A program made the translations under genes and the position numbers. 64,000 nucleotides of DNA from assembly GCF_003545815.1 (NCBI RefSeq), contig NZ_PDUW01000012.1, positions 1 to 64,000 on the forward strand. The letters are read 5' to 3'. Positions 40,207 through 49,110 of this stretch are shown here, in pieces. Source of the stretch: Pusillimonas caeni (GTDB lineage Bacteria > Pseudomonadota > Gammaproteobacteria > Burkholderiales > Burkholderiaceae_B). The notes below the pieces were generated by a model. That model had not been told where the DNA came from, made no database searches, and worked only from the letters and a program-made list of their open reading frames with translations. Each line of letters begins with the position of its first letter. Positions within the stretch are counted from its first letter, which is position 1.

Positions 40207-41316
40207 TTATTTGTCTCTCATACGTCCACTATCAGCCAGATGGCGGATGTAGGGCGTAAGGCTATCCACATAAGCTGCAATAAACTCCTCAAGGTCAATG
40301 TGATCGCTACCCGCGAAACGACGCTCCATAGCCTCCCTCGATTTGCCCAAAACCTCTTCTAGGTGCTGCTCCTGCTGCCGCTGTATCTCAGGGCGGATGA
40401 CTGTGTGCCAGGCGTCGGAAACTACTTGCGAATCGTAGAACTGATATTCATAGATTTGTTTAACCCCTGACTCATCAAATTCCAAGTCGAAATCAACAGT
40501 AATTTCCTGACCTTTGGTTGGATCTATCGCATACGAATGCTTGAAATCATCACCCTCGTAATTTGCGCTCAACGAGATAACGATCCGAACGACGCCAAAG
40601 TATTCAAGGTATGCTTGGACCGTCCGCTCGGCCTTATTTCCCTTCACGCAAATACAGTGGACGGGCACGCCGACAGGCCTGTTGATGAGTAGGTCATGGT
40701 GATAGTAATAGCCGAAGCAGGGTTCACCATCATTGAAGATATAAGCGTTCGCTCGCTCGCAGATTTTGGGGTTGATACCGTTTACGGATAGCAACGCTAG
40801 AGCCGTTTTCACGAACGACTTGCCAACGCTTAAGCCGCCGAAGCTAAATTCAAAGTTGAAATACCCATCAGGGTATTTAGTCTGTGTCGTTGCGCTAGCT
40901 AAGGTTTTTTCGACATCCAGCGTGGGATAGGAGCGTTTCAAGCCAGTCGCGATCTGACGAGCCTGATTCATGTCATTGGCGCTGATTTGAAAGTGAACGC
41001 TATCCTCCCTAACTTCCTTCTTTATCACTGGCGCGAAGAATTTCAATGAACTCTTGGTGTAAATCAACTTTTCGCCGGCAGATGTTTCTATGACCTCGGC
41101 GCGATTCTCTCCTCGGTCACGCACGACACGAAAAAACAAGGCCAGCTTGTTCAGTTGCTTGGCTAGATCTGCATCCCATGCCTCACCAGCCTTACCGTTG
41201 CAAGCACGACATATGAAACCTTTAACTTCACGCATTCCGCCGATTGAGTTCGGGATGATGTGTTCACCAGAATCGTTTTGAGGCGTCATAGGCTCACTGC
41301 ACAGGTAGCAATCCAT
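40207..41316 (-). CDS. HNH endonuclease domain protein
   Basis: 369 residues. The N-terminal HNH zinc finger (HNH_5-like) has C3-x2-C6, the catalytic E18-H19 in GEHIIPNSIGG, and C36-x2-C39-N40. The large remaining part (about residues 60-369) has no family I recognise; it may bind DNA or sense a signal. GGAAGT precedes the ATG. A+T-rich composition matches the OLD-type gene it converges with, 267 bases away. That gap (39940-40206) has no gene or clear terminator. A defensive or mobile-element nuclease is likely; an R-M partner is absent. Confidence 0.75.
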   Translation of the reverse strand: MDCYLCSEPMTPQNDSGEHIIPNSIGGMREVKGFICRACNGKAGEAWDADLAKQLNKLALFFRVVRDRGENRAEVIETSAGEKLIYTKSSLKFFAPVIKKEVREDSVHFQISANDMNQARQIATGLKRSYPTLDVEKTLASATTQTKYPDGYFNFEFSFGGLSVGKSFVKTALALLSVNGINPKICERANAYIFNDGEPCFGYYYHHDLLINRPVGVPVHCICVKGNKAERTVQAYLEYFGVVRIVISLSANYEGDDFKHSYAIDPTKGQEITVDFDLEFDESGVKQIYEYQFYDSQVVSDAWHTVIRPEIQRQQEQHLEEVLGKSREAMERRFAGSDHIDLEEFIAAYVDSLTPYIRHLADSGRMRDK

Positions 41317-41553
41317 ACTTCCAGGTTTTCTAAGTCTTCGGAGCCGATTTTATATGGGGTTCAACGTACCTTAATGCTACCCGCAATCTCGTTCGTAGTA
41401 GGAATAAGGCGCGACATATTTGGAACATCTGCAAAGATGTATGCGAGCGCATATTGCGGAAGCTCGCAGTTAAACGCAAGCATACCCAGATTGAACGGCC
41501 GGTTGTGGCCGAAAGCAGTCAACCAGTCACTGCCACTATAAGCCAGGCCTGGA

Positions 41554-41808
41554 TCAGCGACTATTAATCCAACGCTGCGTATCCCGGATAAACCAGGGAA
41601 GATTCAGTTTTTCCCCCTCGCCGGACTCTATGGTCAAACGCTGACCCGATGAACGAAGGGTATTGTTCGTACTCTGCGCCGTGGGCGATGACTGGCTTCG
41701 ATAGTCCAGATCGGCTTGCCGGGGCCCATTACCCGCGCAGGCGACAATCGACGTGCACGCGACCACAGCTAGGACTAGCTGCAGTGCTGAGCGAAAGTTC
41801 TTCATCAT
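41554..41808 (-). CDS. Small putative lipoprotein
   Basis: 84 residues starting MMKNFRSALQLVLAVVACTS with lipobox SIVA-C24, so a lipid-anchored protein is predicted. The mature part is short, polar and unrelated to anything I recognise. The ATG has a strong Shine-Dalgarno (AGGAG, seven-base spacing). It lies downstream of crcB in the same direction with a 129-base gap. The 237 bases between it and the HNH gene contain no gene I can support. Confidence 0.6.
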   Translation of the reverse strand: MMKNFRSALQLVLAVVACTSIVACAGNGPRQADLDYRSQSSPTAQSTNNTLRSSGQRLTIESGEGEKLNLPWFIRDTQRWINSR

Positions 41809-41937
41809 GTACTGGCTCCTGGAGTGATGAATGTCGCCATTGAACTGGTAAAAGACGGCGACGATCTTGACGGCCTGCCCGGTGAGGGCGCCCTCGATGT
41901 TGATGGGCTTCCATCCATAAGAAGCTCCATCAAGAAA

Positions 41938-42321
41938 TCACCGCAGCGCATTCACCGTCAACAGCCCCATCCCCGTAAGCACCAGCGCCCCGAACAAGCT
42001 CAGCCCCGAATACCCGATCGCCAACAAAAACTCGCCGCGCTCGACCAGCCCCACCGTCTCGGCTGAGAAAGTAGAAAAAGTCGTCAACCCGCCCAGGAAC
42101 CCGGTAGTCACCAACAGCCGCATCCAGCCCGGCGTCTCGGGAAAGAGCAGGAAACAGCCCAGGGCCAAACCGATGAGATAGGCGCCCACAAGGTTGGCCA
42201 TCAAGGTGCCCCAGGGCAGCGTAGACGCGGCGTGATTGAGCCATAGGCCCAGCAGCCAGCGGGCGATGGCGCCCAGCGCCGCGCCGATACCGACTGCAAG
42301 AACATTGCTCAGTATCGACAC
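41938..42321 (-). CDS. crcB: Fluoride ion channel CrcB/FluC
   Basis: 127 residues, four membrane helices, family size. GTLMANLVGAYLIG holds the conserved Asn, and GFLGGLTTFSTFSAE carries the Na+-site glycine/threonine loop and the phenylalanine box of Fluc channels. It exports fluoride as a dual-topology dimer. It lies 15 bases downstream of thrC in the same direction, so there is no room for a fluoride riboswitch; expression would follow the hom-thrC transcript. Confidence 0.94.
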   Translation of the reverse strand: MSILSNVLAVGIGAALGAIARWLLGLWLNHAASTLPWGTLMANLVGAYLIGLALGCFLLFPETPGWMRLLVTTGFLGGLTTFSTFSAETVGLVERGEFLLAIGYSGLSLFGALVLTGMGLLTVNALR

Positions 42322-42336
42322 GGTGGGCCTCCTTGC

Positions 42337-43746
42337 TTACAGCTCGGCGTGCTGCCGGATGTAGTCTTTGACGAGGCCTGCGTCGCAAGCCATGACTTGA
42401 ACGCGCTGGGGCAGGCCGGGCAGGTCTTGCAGGTGCTCGGGCACGGGGGCGATCTGCCCGGTGGCTTCGCGGATGGTGTCCGCGAACTTGACGGGCAGCG
42501 CGGTTTCCAGCACCAGCATGGGGGTGTCGGGGTCGGCGTGCTCGGCGGCGACCTTGACGGCGTCGGCGGTATGCGGGTCGATCAGCACGCCGGTGTCGTC
42601 GTAGACCGAACGGATGGTCTTGAGGCGGTCTTGATGGGTGCTGATCCCGGCGATAAAGCCATAGCGGGACTCGAACTGCGGCTTGAGTTCGCTGAGGTCG
42701 AATTCGCCCTGCTGCTCGAGCTGCTTCCACAGCTGGGCCACTTTGCCGGCGTCGCGGCCGACCAGGTCGAAGACGAAGCGCTCGAAGTTGGACGCCCGCG
42801 AAATGTCCATGGAGGGGCTGGAGGTGGCGTGCGTCTGGGCGGCGGAGCGCGGCCGGTAGACGCCGGTGCGGAAGAACTCTTCCAGCACGTTGTTCTCGTT
42901 GGTGGCCAGCACCAGCTTGGCGATGGGCAGGCCCATCTCGCGTGCCAGATGACCCGACAGGATGTTGCCGAAGTTGCCTGTGGGCACGGCGAAGGAAACC
43001 TGCTGGCCGGGCCCGGTGGTGGCGCGCAGCCAGCCCCAGAAGTAGTACACGATCTGGGCGGCGATGCGCGCCCAGTTGATGGAGTTGACCGCGCCCAGCC
43101 GGTAGGCGGCCTTGAATTCAAGGTCGCCCGCCAGCGCCTTGACGATGTCCTGGCACTCGTCGAACACGCCCTTGACGGCCAGGTTGTGGATGTTGGCGTC
43201 TTGCAGCGAATACATCTGGGCGCGCTGGAAGTCGCTCATGCGGCCGTGGGGCGACAGCATGAAGACGGCCACGCCCTTCTTGCCGCGCAGCGCGTATTCG
43301 GCCGCCGAGCCGGTGTCGCCCGAGGTGGCGCCCACGATGTTCAGGGTGGTGCCGCGCTTGGCCAGCACGTATTCGAACACCTGGCCCAGGAACTGCATGG
43401 CCATGTCCTTGAACGCCAGGGTCGGGCCCTGCGACAGGCCCAGCAGGCTGGTCTTGCCATACAGGGGCTTGAGCGGCACCACGTCGGGCGAATCGAATAT
43501 GCCCGGGGCGTATGCCGCCTGGGTGAGGCGGTTCAGGTCTTCGCGCGGGATGTCGTCGATGAACAGGCCCAGCACCTCGGCGGCCAGCGATGCATAGTCG
43601 AGCGCGCGCCAGGCTTCGAGCTGTTCGGCCGACACCTGCGGCAGGGTCTCGGGCAGGGCCAGGCCGCCGTCCGGCGCCAGGCCTTCGAGCAAAATGTCTG
43701 AAAACGGCAGCGGGTTCATCCCCCCGCGGGTCGAGCGGTATTTCAT
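42337..43746 (-). CDS. thrC: Threonine synthase
   Basis: Last step of threonine synthesis from O-phosphohomoserine, PLP dependent. 469 residues, the long (type 2) form starting [20 protein letters not shown]. The PLP lysine lies in PTLAFKDMAMQFLG, and the phosphate-binding segment is VGATSGDTGSAAEYAL. Its ATG overlaps the hom stop (43743-43746), so it is translationally coupled to homoserine dehydrogenase. Confidence 0.96.
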   Translation of the reverse strand: MKYRSTRGGMNPLPFSDILLEGLAPDGGLALPETLPQVSAEQLEAWRALDYASLAAEVLGLFIDDIPREDLNRLTQAAYAPGIFDSPDVVPLKPLYGKTSLLGLSQGPTLAFKDMAMQFLGQVFEYVLAKRGTTLNIVGATSGDTGSAAEYALRGKKGVAVFMLSPHGRMSDFQRAQMYSLQDANIHNLAVKGVFDECQDIVKALAGDLEFKAAYRLGAVNSINWARIAAQIVYYFWGWLRATTGPGQQVSFAVPTGNFGNILSGHLAREMGLPIAKLVLATNENNVLEEFFRTGVYRPRSAAQTHATSSPSMDISRASNFERFVFDLVGRDAGKVAQLWKQLEQQGEFDLSELKPQFESRYGFIAGISTHQDRLKTIRSVYDDTGVLIDPHTADAVKVAAEHADPDTPMLVLETALPVKFADTIREATGQIAPVPEHLQDLPGLPQRVQVMACDAGLVKDYIRQHAEL

Positions 43747-45047
43747 AGCAGGTGCTCCATGCGCAGGCGGGTGACCTTGGACTTGACGAAGGGCAGGTAC
43801 TGGATCTTTCTCAGCGCGTCTTCGACGTTGCCTTCGCGGGCTTCGTGCGACAGGAAGATGATGTCGGCGTCGTTGTCGCCATGGGGCTCCTGGAACATCG
43901 AGCCGATGGAAATATCGGCGTCGGCCAGAATGCGAGCCAGATCGGCCAGCACGCCGGGACGATCCTCGACACGCAGGCGCAGGTAATAGGAAGACACGAC
44001 GTCGTCCATCGACAGCACGGGAATATCCACCACCGATTCGGGCTGGAAGCCCAGGTGCTGGACGCGGTGCGCCGGTTTCACGTCGAGGGCGCGCGCCACG
44101 TCGACGAGGTCGGCCACGACGGCCGAAGCGGTGGGCATTTCGCCGGCACCCTGGCCATAGTAAAGCGTAGGTCCCACGGCATCGCCGCTGACCAGCACCG
44201 CGTTCATGGCTCCTTCGACGTTGGCCAGCAGGCGCTCGGCCGGAATCAGCGTGGGATGCACCCGCAGCTCGATGCCCCGTTCGCTGCGGCGGGTGATGGC
44301 CAGCAGCTTGATGCGGTAGCCCAGGCGCTCGGCATGGGCGATGTCTTCGCGGGCGAGATGCGAGATGCCCTCGGTGTGGGTCTTGTTGAACTGCACCGGA
44401 ATGCCGAAGGCGATCGAGGCCAGCAAGGTGAGCTTGTGGGCGGCGTCCACGCCTTCGACGTCGAAAGTGGGGTCGGCTTCGGCATAGCCCAGCAGCTGGG
44501 CTTCGGCCAGGGCCTCGTTGAAGGACAGGCCGCGCGAGCGCATTTCAGACAGGACGAAGTTGCTGGTGCCGTTGATGATGCCCGCCACCCACTGAATCTG
44601 GTTGGCGGCCAGGCCCTCGCGTATGGCCTTGATGGCCGGTATGCCGCCGGCCACCGCGGCCTCGAACGCCACGGTAACGCCCTTGGCCTCGGCCGCGGCG
44701 AAGATCTCGTTGCCATGGCGGGCCAGCAGTGCCTTGTTGGCGGTGACCACGTGCTTGCCGTGGGCAATGGCTTCCATGATCCATTCGCGCGCAATCGTTT
44801 CGCCGCCGATCACTTCGACGACCACATCGATGTCGGGGTCGCGCACCACGCGCATGCCGTCCTGCGTAATGTAGGCTGAATCGCCGACCAGGGCCTGGGC
44901 CTTCTGGACGTCGCGTACCGCCACCCCTGCCACTTCGATGCGCCGTCCGGCGCGCCGCTCGATCTCGCCGGCGTTGTTCGTCAATACCTTCCAGGTGCCG
45001 CCGCCGACGACGCCCAGGCCCAACAGACCTACTTTCACTGCTTTCAT
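43743..45047 (-). CDS. hom: Homoserine dehydrogenase
   Basis: 434 residues. NAD(P) motif [17 protein letters not shown] at the N-terminus; catalytic region [14 protein letters not shown] and the substrate segment [18 protein letters not shown]-terminal ACT domain (about residues 355-430, [20 protein letters not shown]) gives threonine feedback control. It is monofunctional (no fused aspartokinase). It overlaps both alaC and thrC by ATGA. Confidence 0.96.
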   Translation of the reverse strand: MKAVKVGLLGLGVVGGGTWKVLTNNAGEIERRAGRRIEVAGVAVRDVQKAQALVGDSAYITQDGMRVVRDPDIDVVVEVIGGETIAREWIMEAIAHGKHVVTANKALLARHGNEIFAAAEAKGVTVAFEAAVAGGIPAIKAIREGLAANQIQWVAGIINGTSNFVLSEMRSRGLSFNEALAEAQLLGYAEADPTFDVEGVDAAHKLTLLASIAFGIPVQFNKTHTEGISHLAREDIAHAERLGYRIKLLAITRRSERGIELRVHPTLIPAERLLANVEGAMNAVLVSGDAVGPTLYYGQGAGEMPTASAVVADLVDVARALDVKPAHRVQHLGFQPESVVDIPVLSMDDVVSSYYLRLRVEDRPGVLADLARILADADISIGSMFQEPHGDNDADIIFLSHEAREGNVEDALRKIQYLPFVKSKVTRLRMEHLL

Positions 45048-46231
45048 TTACTCAATCCGTCCTTTCGGAACATTTCTTTGATGCCGCGCACCGCCTGGCG
45101 GATGCGCTGCTCGTTTTCGATCAGGGCGAATCGAACGTAGTCGTCACCGTACTCGCCAAAGCCCACGCCCGGCGAGACGGCCACTTTCGCCTGCGCCAGC
45201 AGCTTCTTGGAGAACTCGAGCGAGCCCAGCTCTTGATAGAACTCGGGGATCTTGGCCCAGATATACATCGAGGCCTTGGGCACATCGACCATCCAGCCGG
45301 CCTCGTGCAGGCCCTTGGCCAGGACGTCGCGCCGGTTGCGGTACAGCTCGGCCACGCGCTGCACCTCGTCCTGCGGCCCCTCGAGCGCGGCGATGGCCGC
45401 CACCTGTATGGGCGTGAAGGTGCCGTAGTCGTGATAGCTCTTGATGCGGGCCAGCGCATTGACGAGCTCGCGGTTGCCCACCATGAAGCCGATGCGCCAG
45501 CCGGCCATGTTGTAGCTTTTGCTCATGGTGAAGAATTCGACCGCCACGTCGCGCGCGCCCTCGACCTGCATGATGGAAGGCGCCACATAGCCGTCGAAAC
45601 AGATGTCCGCGTAGGCCAGGTCGTGCACCACCAGAATATTGTGCTCTTTGGCCAGCGCCACCACCCGCTCGAAGAAGCTCAGGTCGACGCACTGCGCCGT
45701 GGGGTTGCTGGGAAAGCCCAGAATCATCATCTTGGGCTTGGGAATGCTTTCGCGCACCGCCCGCTCGATTTCCTCGAAGAAGTCCACGCCCGGCACCATG
45801 GGCACCGAACGGATGTTGGCGCCTGCGATCACGGCGCCGTAGATGTGGATGGGATAGCTGGGATTGGGTACCAGCACGGTGTCGCCGCGGTCGAGCGTGG
45901 CCAGCATGAGGTGGGCCAGGCCTTCTTTGGAGCCGATGGTGACGATGGCTTCGGAATCGGGGTCGATCGAGACGCCGTAGCGGCGCTCGTACCAGCCCGA
46001 GATGGCCCGGCGCAGCCGGGGAATGCCTTTGGACACCGAGTACCCATGCGTATCGGGGCGGCTGGCCACCTCGATGAGCTTGTCGACGATGTGCTTGGGG
46101 GTGGGACCATCGGGGTTGCCCATCGACATGTCGATGATGTCCTCTCCTCGACGACGCGCCTCCATCTTGAGCTCGCCCGTAATATTGAAGACATAGGGAG
46201 GCAGCCGCTCTATTCGAGGAAAATTCGTCAT
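45044..46231 (-). CDS. alaC: Alanine transaminase AlaC
   Basis: 395-residue class I/II aminotransferase. [20 protein letters not shown] is characteristic of AlaC (formerly YfdZ). The PLP lysine is in [13 protein letters not shown], and the ring-stacking/phosphate segment is [11 protein letters not shown]. It makes alanine from pyruvate and glutamate and is commonly placed before hom in Burkholderiales. It is first in the alaC-hom-thrC-crcB run. Confidence 0.93.
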   Translation of the reverse strand: MTNFPRIERLPPYVFNITGELKMEARRRGEDIIDMSMGNPDGPTPKHIVDKLIEVASRPDTHGYSVSKGIPRLRRAISGWYERRYGVSIDPDSEAIVTIGSKEGLAHLMLATLDRGDTVLVPNPSYPIHIYGAVIAGANIRSVPMVPGVDFFEEIERAVRESIPKPKMMILGFPSNPTAQCVDLSFFERVVALAKEHNILVVHDLAYADICFDGYVAPSIMQVEGARDVAVEFFTMSKSYNMAGWRIGFMVGNRELVNALARIKSYHDYGTFTPIQVAAIAALEGPQDEVQRVAELYRNRRDVLAKGLHEAGWMVDVPKASMYIWAKIPEFYQELGSLEFSKKLLAQAKVAVSPGVGFGEYGDDYVRFALIENEQRIRQAVRGIKEMFRKDGLSK

Positions 46232-46509
46232 GATGGGAGTCCTTCGGGGTCCGGAGAAAAGCTGAAAAAGGCTGAAAGGGAAAAGATAACCTGTTAGTTT
46301 AAACGATCGCGATGGCGCCGTAAAAAGGCCGGCCGGCCGGCGCCCGCCGGCATGAAAACGACCGCCGCGCCGGCCCGTTCAGGCAGCGTGGCGACCAGGC
46401 GGACGATACGGCGGAACGCCTTCCGGCAGAAGGCGGCGCCGCCACGTCCAGCCGCCCCTCTTCCGCCCCATAATTGCGCTATGATCGGAATGAAGATGGG
46501 AGTTACCGA

Positions 46510-46956
46510 GTGCAATTACAGTCCGAGTCCAACCCCGCGCTGAATACTGTTACAGCCTACGGAGAGGATTACATCGAAATCAACGCCGTGACCTACAGGC
46601 ATGCCGTCTGCTTCGGCCCCGAAGGCGAAGTCCGCCGCTGGTCGGCGGACGACCCCGGCGCCATCAGCACGGCCTCGCTTCGACAGGCCGCGGGCCTGGC
46701 CGAATCCCGGCCCGACCCCATGGCCTTTCTCGACGGCGCACCGCCCTCCCGTCCCCCCGACGCCCCCGAAGTCCTGCTCATCGGCACCGGCTCCAGGCAG
46801 CGCCTGCTGCCGGCCGAGACGGTGGGCGAACTGCTCGCCATGGGCATAGGCGTCGAAGCCATGAGCACCCAGGCGGCTGCTCGCACCTACAACATCTTGA
46901 TGGCCGAGGGCCGGCGCGTCGTCGCCGCCCTGCTGCCACTGGAGCCCACACAATGA
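46510..46956 (+). CDS. Mth938-like domain protein (NDUFAF3/DUF498 family)
   Basis: 148 residues. The conserved core is PEVLLIGTGSRQRLLP then MGIGVEAMSTQAAARTYNIL, the Mth938/NDUFAF3 fold (Xcc1710-like). Eukaryotic relatives assist complex I assembly; the bacterial role is unsettled. The start is a GTG at 46510 with GGGAG seven bases before it; a TTG at 46474 in the same frame is less likely. It overlaps bcp by ATGA. Confidence 0.8.
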   Translation: MQLQSESNPALNTVTAYGEDYIEINAVTYRHAVCFGPEGEVRRWSADDPGAISTASLRQAAGLAESRPDPMAFLDGAPPSRPPDAPEVLLIGTGSRQRLLPAETVGELLAMGIGVEAMSTQAAARTYNILMAEGRRVVAALLPLEPTQ

Positions 46957-47423
46957 GTCAAGTCACCGTCGGCGCCCCGCTGCCCGATTTCACCGCAGCC
47001 AGCACAGAAGGCGACATCACCAAGGCCACGCTGGCCGGCAAATGGACCGTGCTGTATTTTTATCCCAAAGACCACACGCCGGGCTGCACCACCCAGGCGC
47101 AGGGTTTTCGCGACCACTACGCCCAGTTCCAGAAGGCCGGCTGCCGCATCATCGGCGTCTCGCGCGATTCGCTCAAGACGCACGGCAACTTCATCGAGAA
47201 GCAGGGCCTGCCCTTTCCCCTCATTGCCGACACCGACGAAACGCTCTGCGAACTGTTCGGGGTCATGAAGCTGAAAAATATGTACGGTAAACAGGTAAGA
47301 GGAATCGAGCGCAGCACTTTCCTCATCGACCCGCAAGGCGTGCTGGTACGTGAATGGCGCGGCCTGCGCGTGCCCGGGCACGTCGAGGCGGTGCTGCAGG
47401 CGCTGCACGAAGCCGCGGGCTGA
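46953..47423 (+). CDS. bcp: Thioredoxin-dependent peroxiredoxin Bcp
   Basis: 156 residues, peroxiredoxin Q/BCP family. The peroxidatic cysteine is C45 in DHTPGCTTQ. The resolving cysteine five residues later in many BCPs is Gln (Q50) here; another cysteine at about residue 62 may take that role, or the enzyme works as a 1-Cys type. It reduces hydroperoxides in the cytoplasm. It is coupled to the Mth938-like gene and followed by the PIN-PhoH gene. Confidence 0.94.
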   Translation: MSQVTVGAPLPDFTAASTEGDITKATLAGKWTVLYFYPKDHTPGCTTQAQGFRDHYAQFQKAGCRIIGVSRDSLKTHGNFIEKQGLPFPLIADTDETLCELFGVMKLKNMYGKQVRGIERSTFLIDPQGVLVREWRGLRVPGHVEAVLQALHEAAG

Positions 47424-47472
47424 CGCGGCGCCACGATCCGTACCAACGACCACCACCAGGAGCCTACGCCTC

Positions 47473-49089
47473 ATGCCGCTGCCCAAGTTGCCTACCCGTA
47501 TGGGAACCGTGCTGTCCACCGCCGATGTCGCCGTCGAAGCCGACGTCGCGACCGTCCCGGCCCCGGTCGAAGTTCCCGCGGCGCGCCAGCCGGCCGAAAC
47601 CAAGGCAACACCGCCCGCCGCGCAGCCCAAAGAGCCGCGCCTGGCGGTCGTCAAGCCCAAGGGGGCCAAGAAGACACGCCTGCCCACCGCCCGGCGCAAG
47701 CTTTTCGTGCTGGACACCAATGTGCTGCTGCACGACTCGAACTCGCTGTTCAAGTTCGAAGAGCACGATATCTTCCTGCCCATGATCGTGCTCGAAGAGC
47801 TCGACCACCAGAAAAAAGGCATGTCCGAAGTGTCGCGCAACGCGCGCCAGGTCAGCCGCTTCCTGGACGGCCTGGTCGGCGCGACCGGCGACCTGGCCCA
47901 GGGCATGGCCCTGGACGCCCTGGGCAATCAGGAAGCCCTGGGCTCGCTGTACTTCCAGACCAGCGCCCTGTCGTCCGAACTGCCCATAGAGCTGCCCATG
48001 GGCAAGGCCGACAACGTCATCCTGCACGTCGTGCATGCGCTGCAGGCCGTCTACGCCAAGCGGCAGGTCATCCTGGTGTCCAAGGACATCAATATGCGCC
48101 TCAAGGCGCTGTCTCTGGGCCTGGAGGCCGAAGACTACTACAACGACCATGTCCTGGACGACTCCGATCTGCTCTACGACGGCGTCATGCCCCTGCCGGA
48201 GAACTTCTGGACCAAGCACGGCAAGGACGTCGAGTCCTGGCAGCAGGGCGGCACCACTTATTACCGCGTCAAGGGGCCGCTTTGCGCCGAGTTCATCGTC
48301 AACGAGTTCGTCTACTTCGAAGGCGAATTGCCCTTGTACGCCCAGGTGAAGGAAGTCAGCGGCAAAAGCGCCGTGCTGGCTACCCTGCGCGACTACAGCC
48401 ACGGCAAGAACAACGTCTGGGGCATCACCGCGCGCAACCGTGAGCAGAATTTCGCGCTCAATCTGCTGATGAACCCCGATTGCGACTTCGTCTCGCTGCT
48501 GGGCCAGGCCGGCACCGGCAAGACCCTGCTGGCCCTGGCGGCCGGGCTGACGCAAACGCTTGAAACCAAGCGCTACAACGAAATCATCATCACGCGCGCC
48601 ACCGTGCCGGTGGGAGACGACATCGGCTTCCTGCCCGGCACCGAAGAAGAAAAGATGCTGCCCTGGATGGGCGCCCTCGAAGACAACCTCGAAGTGCTGC
48701 ATCTGGGCCCCGGCAACGAAATGAGTCCCGGCGGCGGCGGCCAGGAATGGACCAAGAACTCCACCATGGAACTCATCCGTTCGCGCATCAAGGTCAAGTC
48801 GCTGAGCTTCATGCGCGGCCGCACCTTCCTGAATAAATTCCTCATCATCGACGAAGCGCAAAACCTTACGCCCAAGCAGATGAAGACCCTGGTCACGCGC
48901 GCGGGGCCGGGCACCAAGATCGTCTGCCTGGGCAACATCGCCCAGATCGACACGCCCTACCTCACCGAGGGCAGTTCGGGCCTTACCTACGTGGTCGACC
49001 GCTTCAAGGGCTGGCCGCATGCGGGGCATATCACGCTGCAGCGGGGCGAGCGCTCGCGCCTTGCCGACTATGCCAGTGAAACGCTGTAG
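47473..49089 (+). CDS. PIN-PhoH fusion protein (PhoH2-type ribonuclease/ATPase)
   Basis: 538 residues. After a low-complexity Pro/Ala/Lys N-terminus (about 1-75) comes a PIN nuclease domain (KLFVLDTNVLLHDSNSL with the first acidic residue; VILVSKDINMRLKA). A C-terminal PhoH ATPase domain follows, with Walker A GQAGTGKTLLALA and Walker B LIIDEAQNLTPKQMKTL. Actinobacterial PhoH2 with this layout unwinds and cuts RNA. AGGAG precedes the ATG at 47473. It is a normal neighbour of bcp in Burkholderiales. Confidence 0.9.
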   Translation: MPLPKLPTRMGTVLSTADVAVEADVATVPAPVEVPAARQPAETKATPPAAQPKEPRLAVVKPKGAKKTRLPTARRKLFVLDTNVLLHDSNSLFKFEEHDIFLPMIVLEELDHQKKGMSEVSRNARQVSRFLDGLVGATGDLAQGMALDALGNQEALGSLYFQTSALSSELPIELPMGKADNVILHVVHALQAVYAKRQVILVSKDINMRLKALSLGLEAEDYYNDHVLDDSDLLYDGVMPLPENFWTKHGKDVESWQQGGTTYYRVKGPLCAEFIVNEFVYFEGELPLYAQVKEVSGKSAVLATLRDYSHGKNNVWGITARNREQNFALNLLMNPDCDFVSLLGQAGTGKTLLALAAGLTQTLETKRYNEIIITRATVPVGDDIGFLPGTEEEKMLPWMGALEDNLEVLHLGPGNEMSPGGGGQEWTKNSTMELIRSRIKVKSLSFMRGRTFLNKFLIIDEAQNLTPKQMKTLVTRAGPGTKIVCLGNIAQIDTPYLTEGSSGLTYVVDRFKGWPHAGHITLQRGERSRLADYASETL

Positions 49090-49110
49090 CCGGAACCCGT
49101 GGGGCGGCGC

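Noticed and set aside
41809-41934. Open frame (GWKPINIEGALTGQ...) between the crcB stop and the small lipoprotein ATG
   Set aside because: It is continuous with the lipoprotein frame but has no start codon, and the strong AGGAG fixes the lipoprotein start at 41808.
41824-42066. An 80-codon plus-strand frame starting MMNVAIELVKDG
   Set aside because: It runs into the antisense of crcB and lacks a ribosome-binding site or homology pattern.
42322-42336. Possible fluoride riboswitch before crcB
   Set aside because: Only 15 bases separate crcB from thrC, too few for the aptamer, and no riboswitch-like sequence is seen in the thrC end.
46322-46353. GGCCGGCCGGCC-rich sequence next to AAAAA, resembling a minus-strand intrinsic terminator upstream of alaC
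   Set aside because: No minus-strand gene upstream would need it, and the repeats give several competing stems rather than a clean hairpin; left uncalled.
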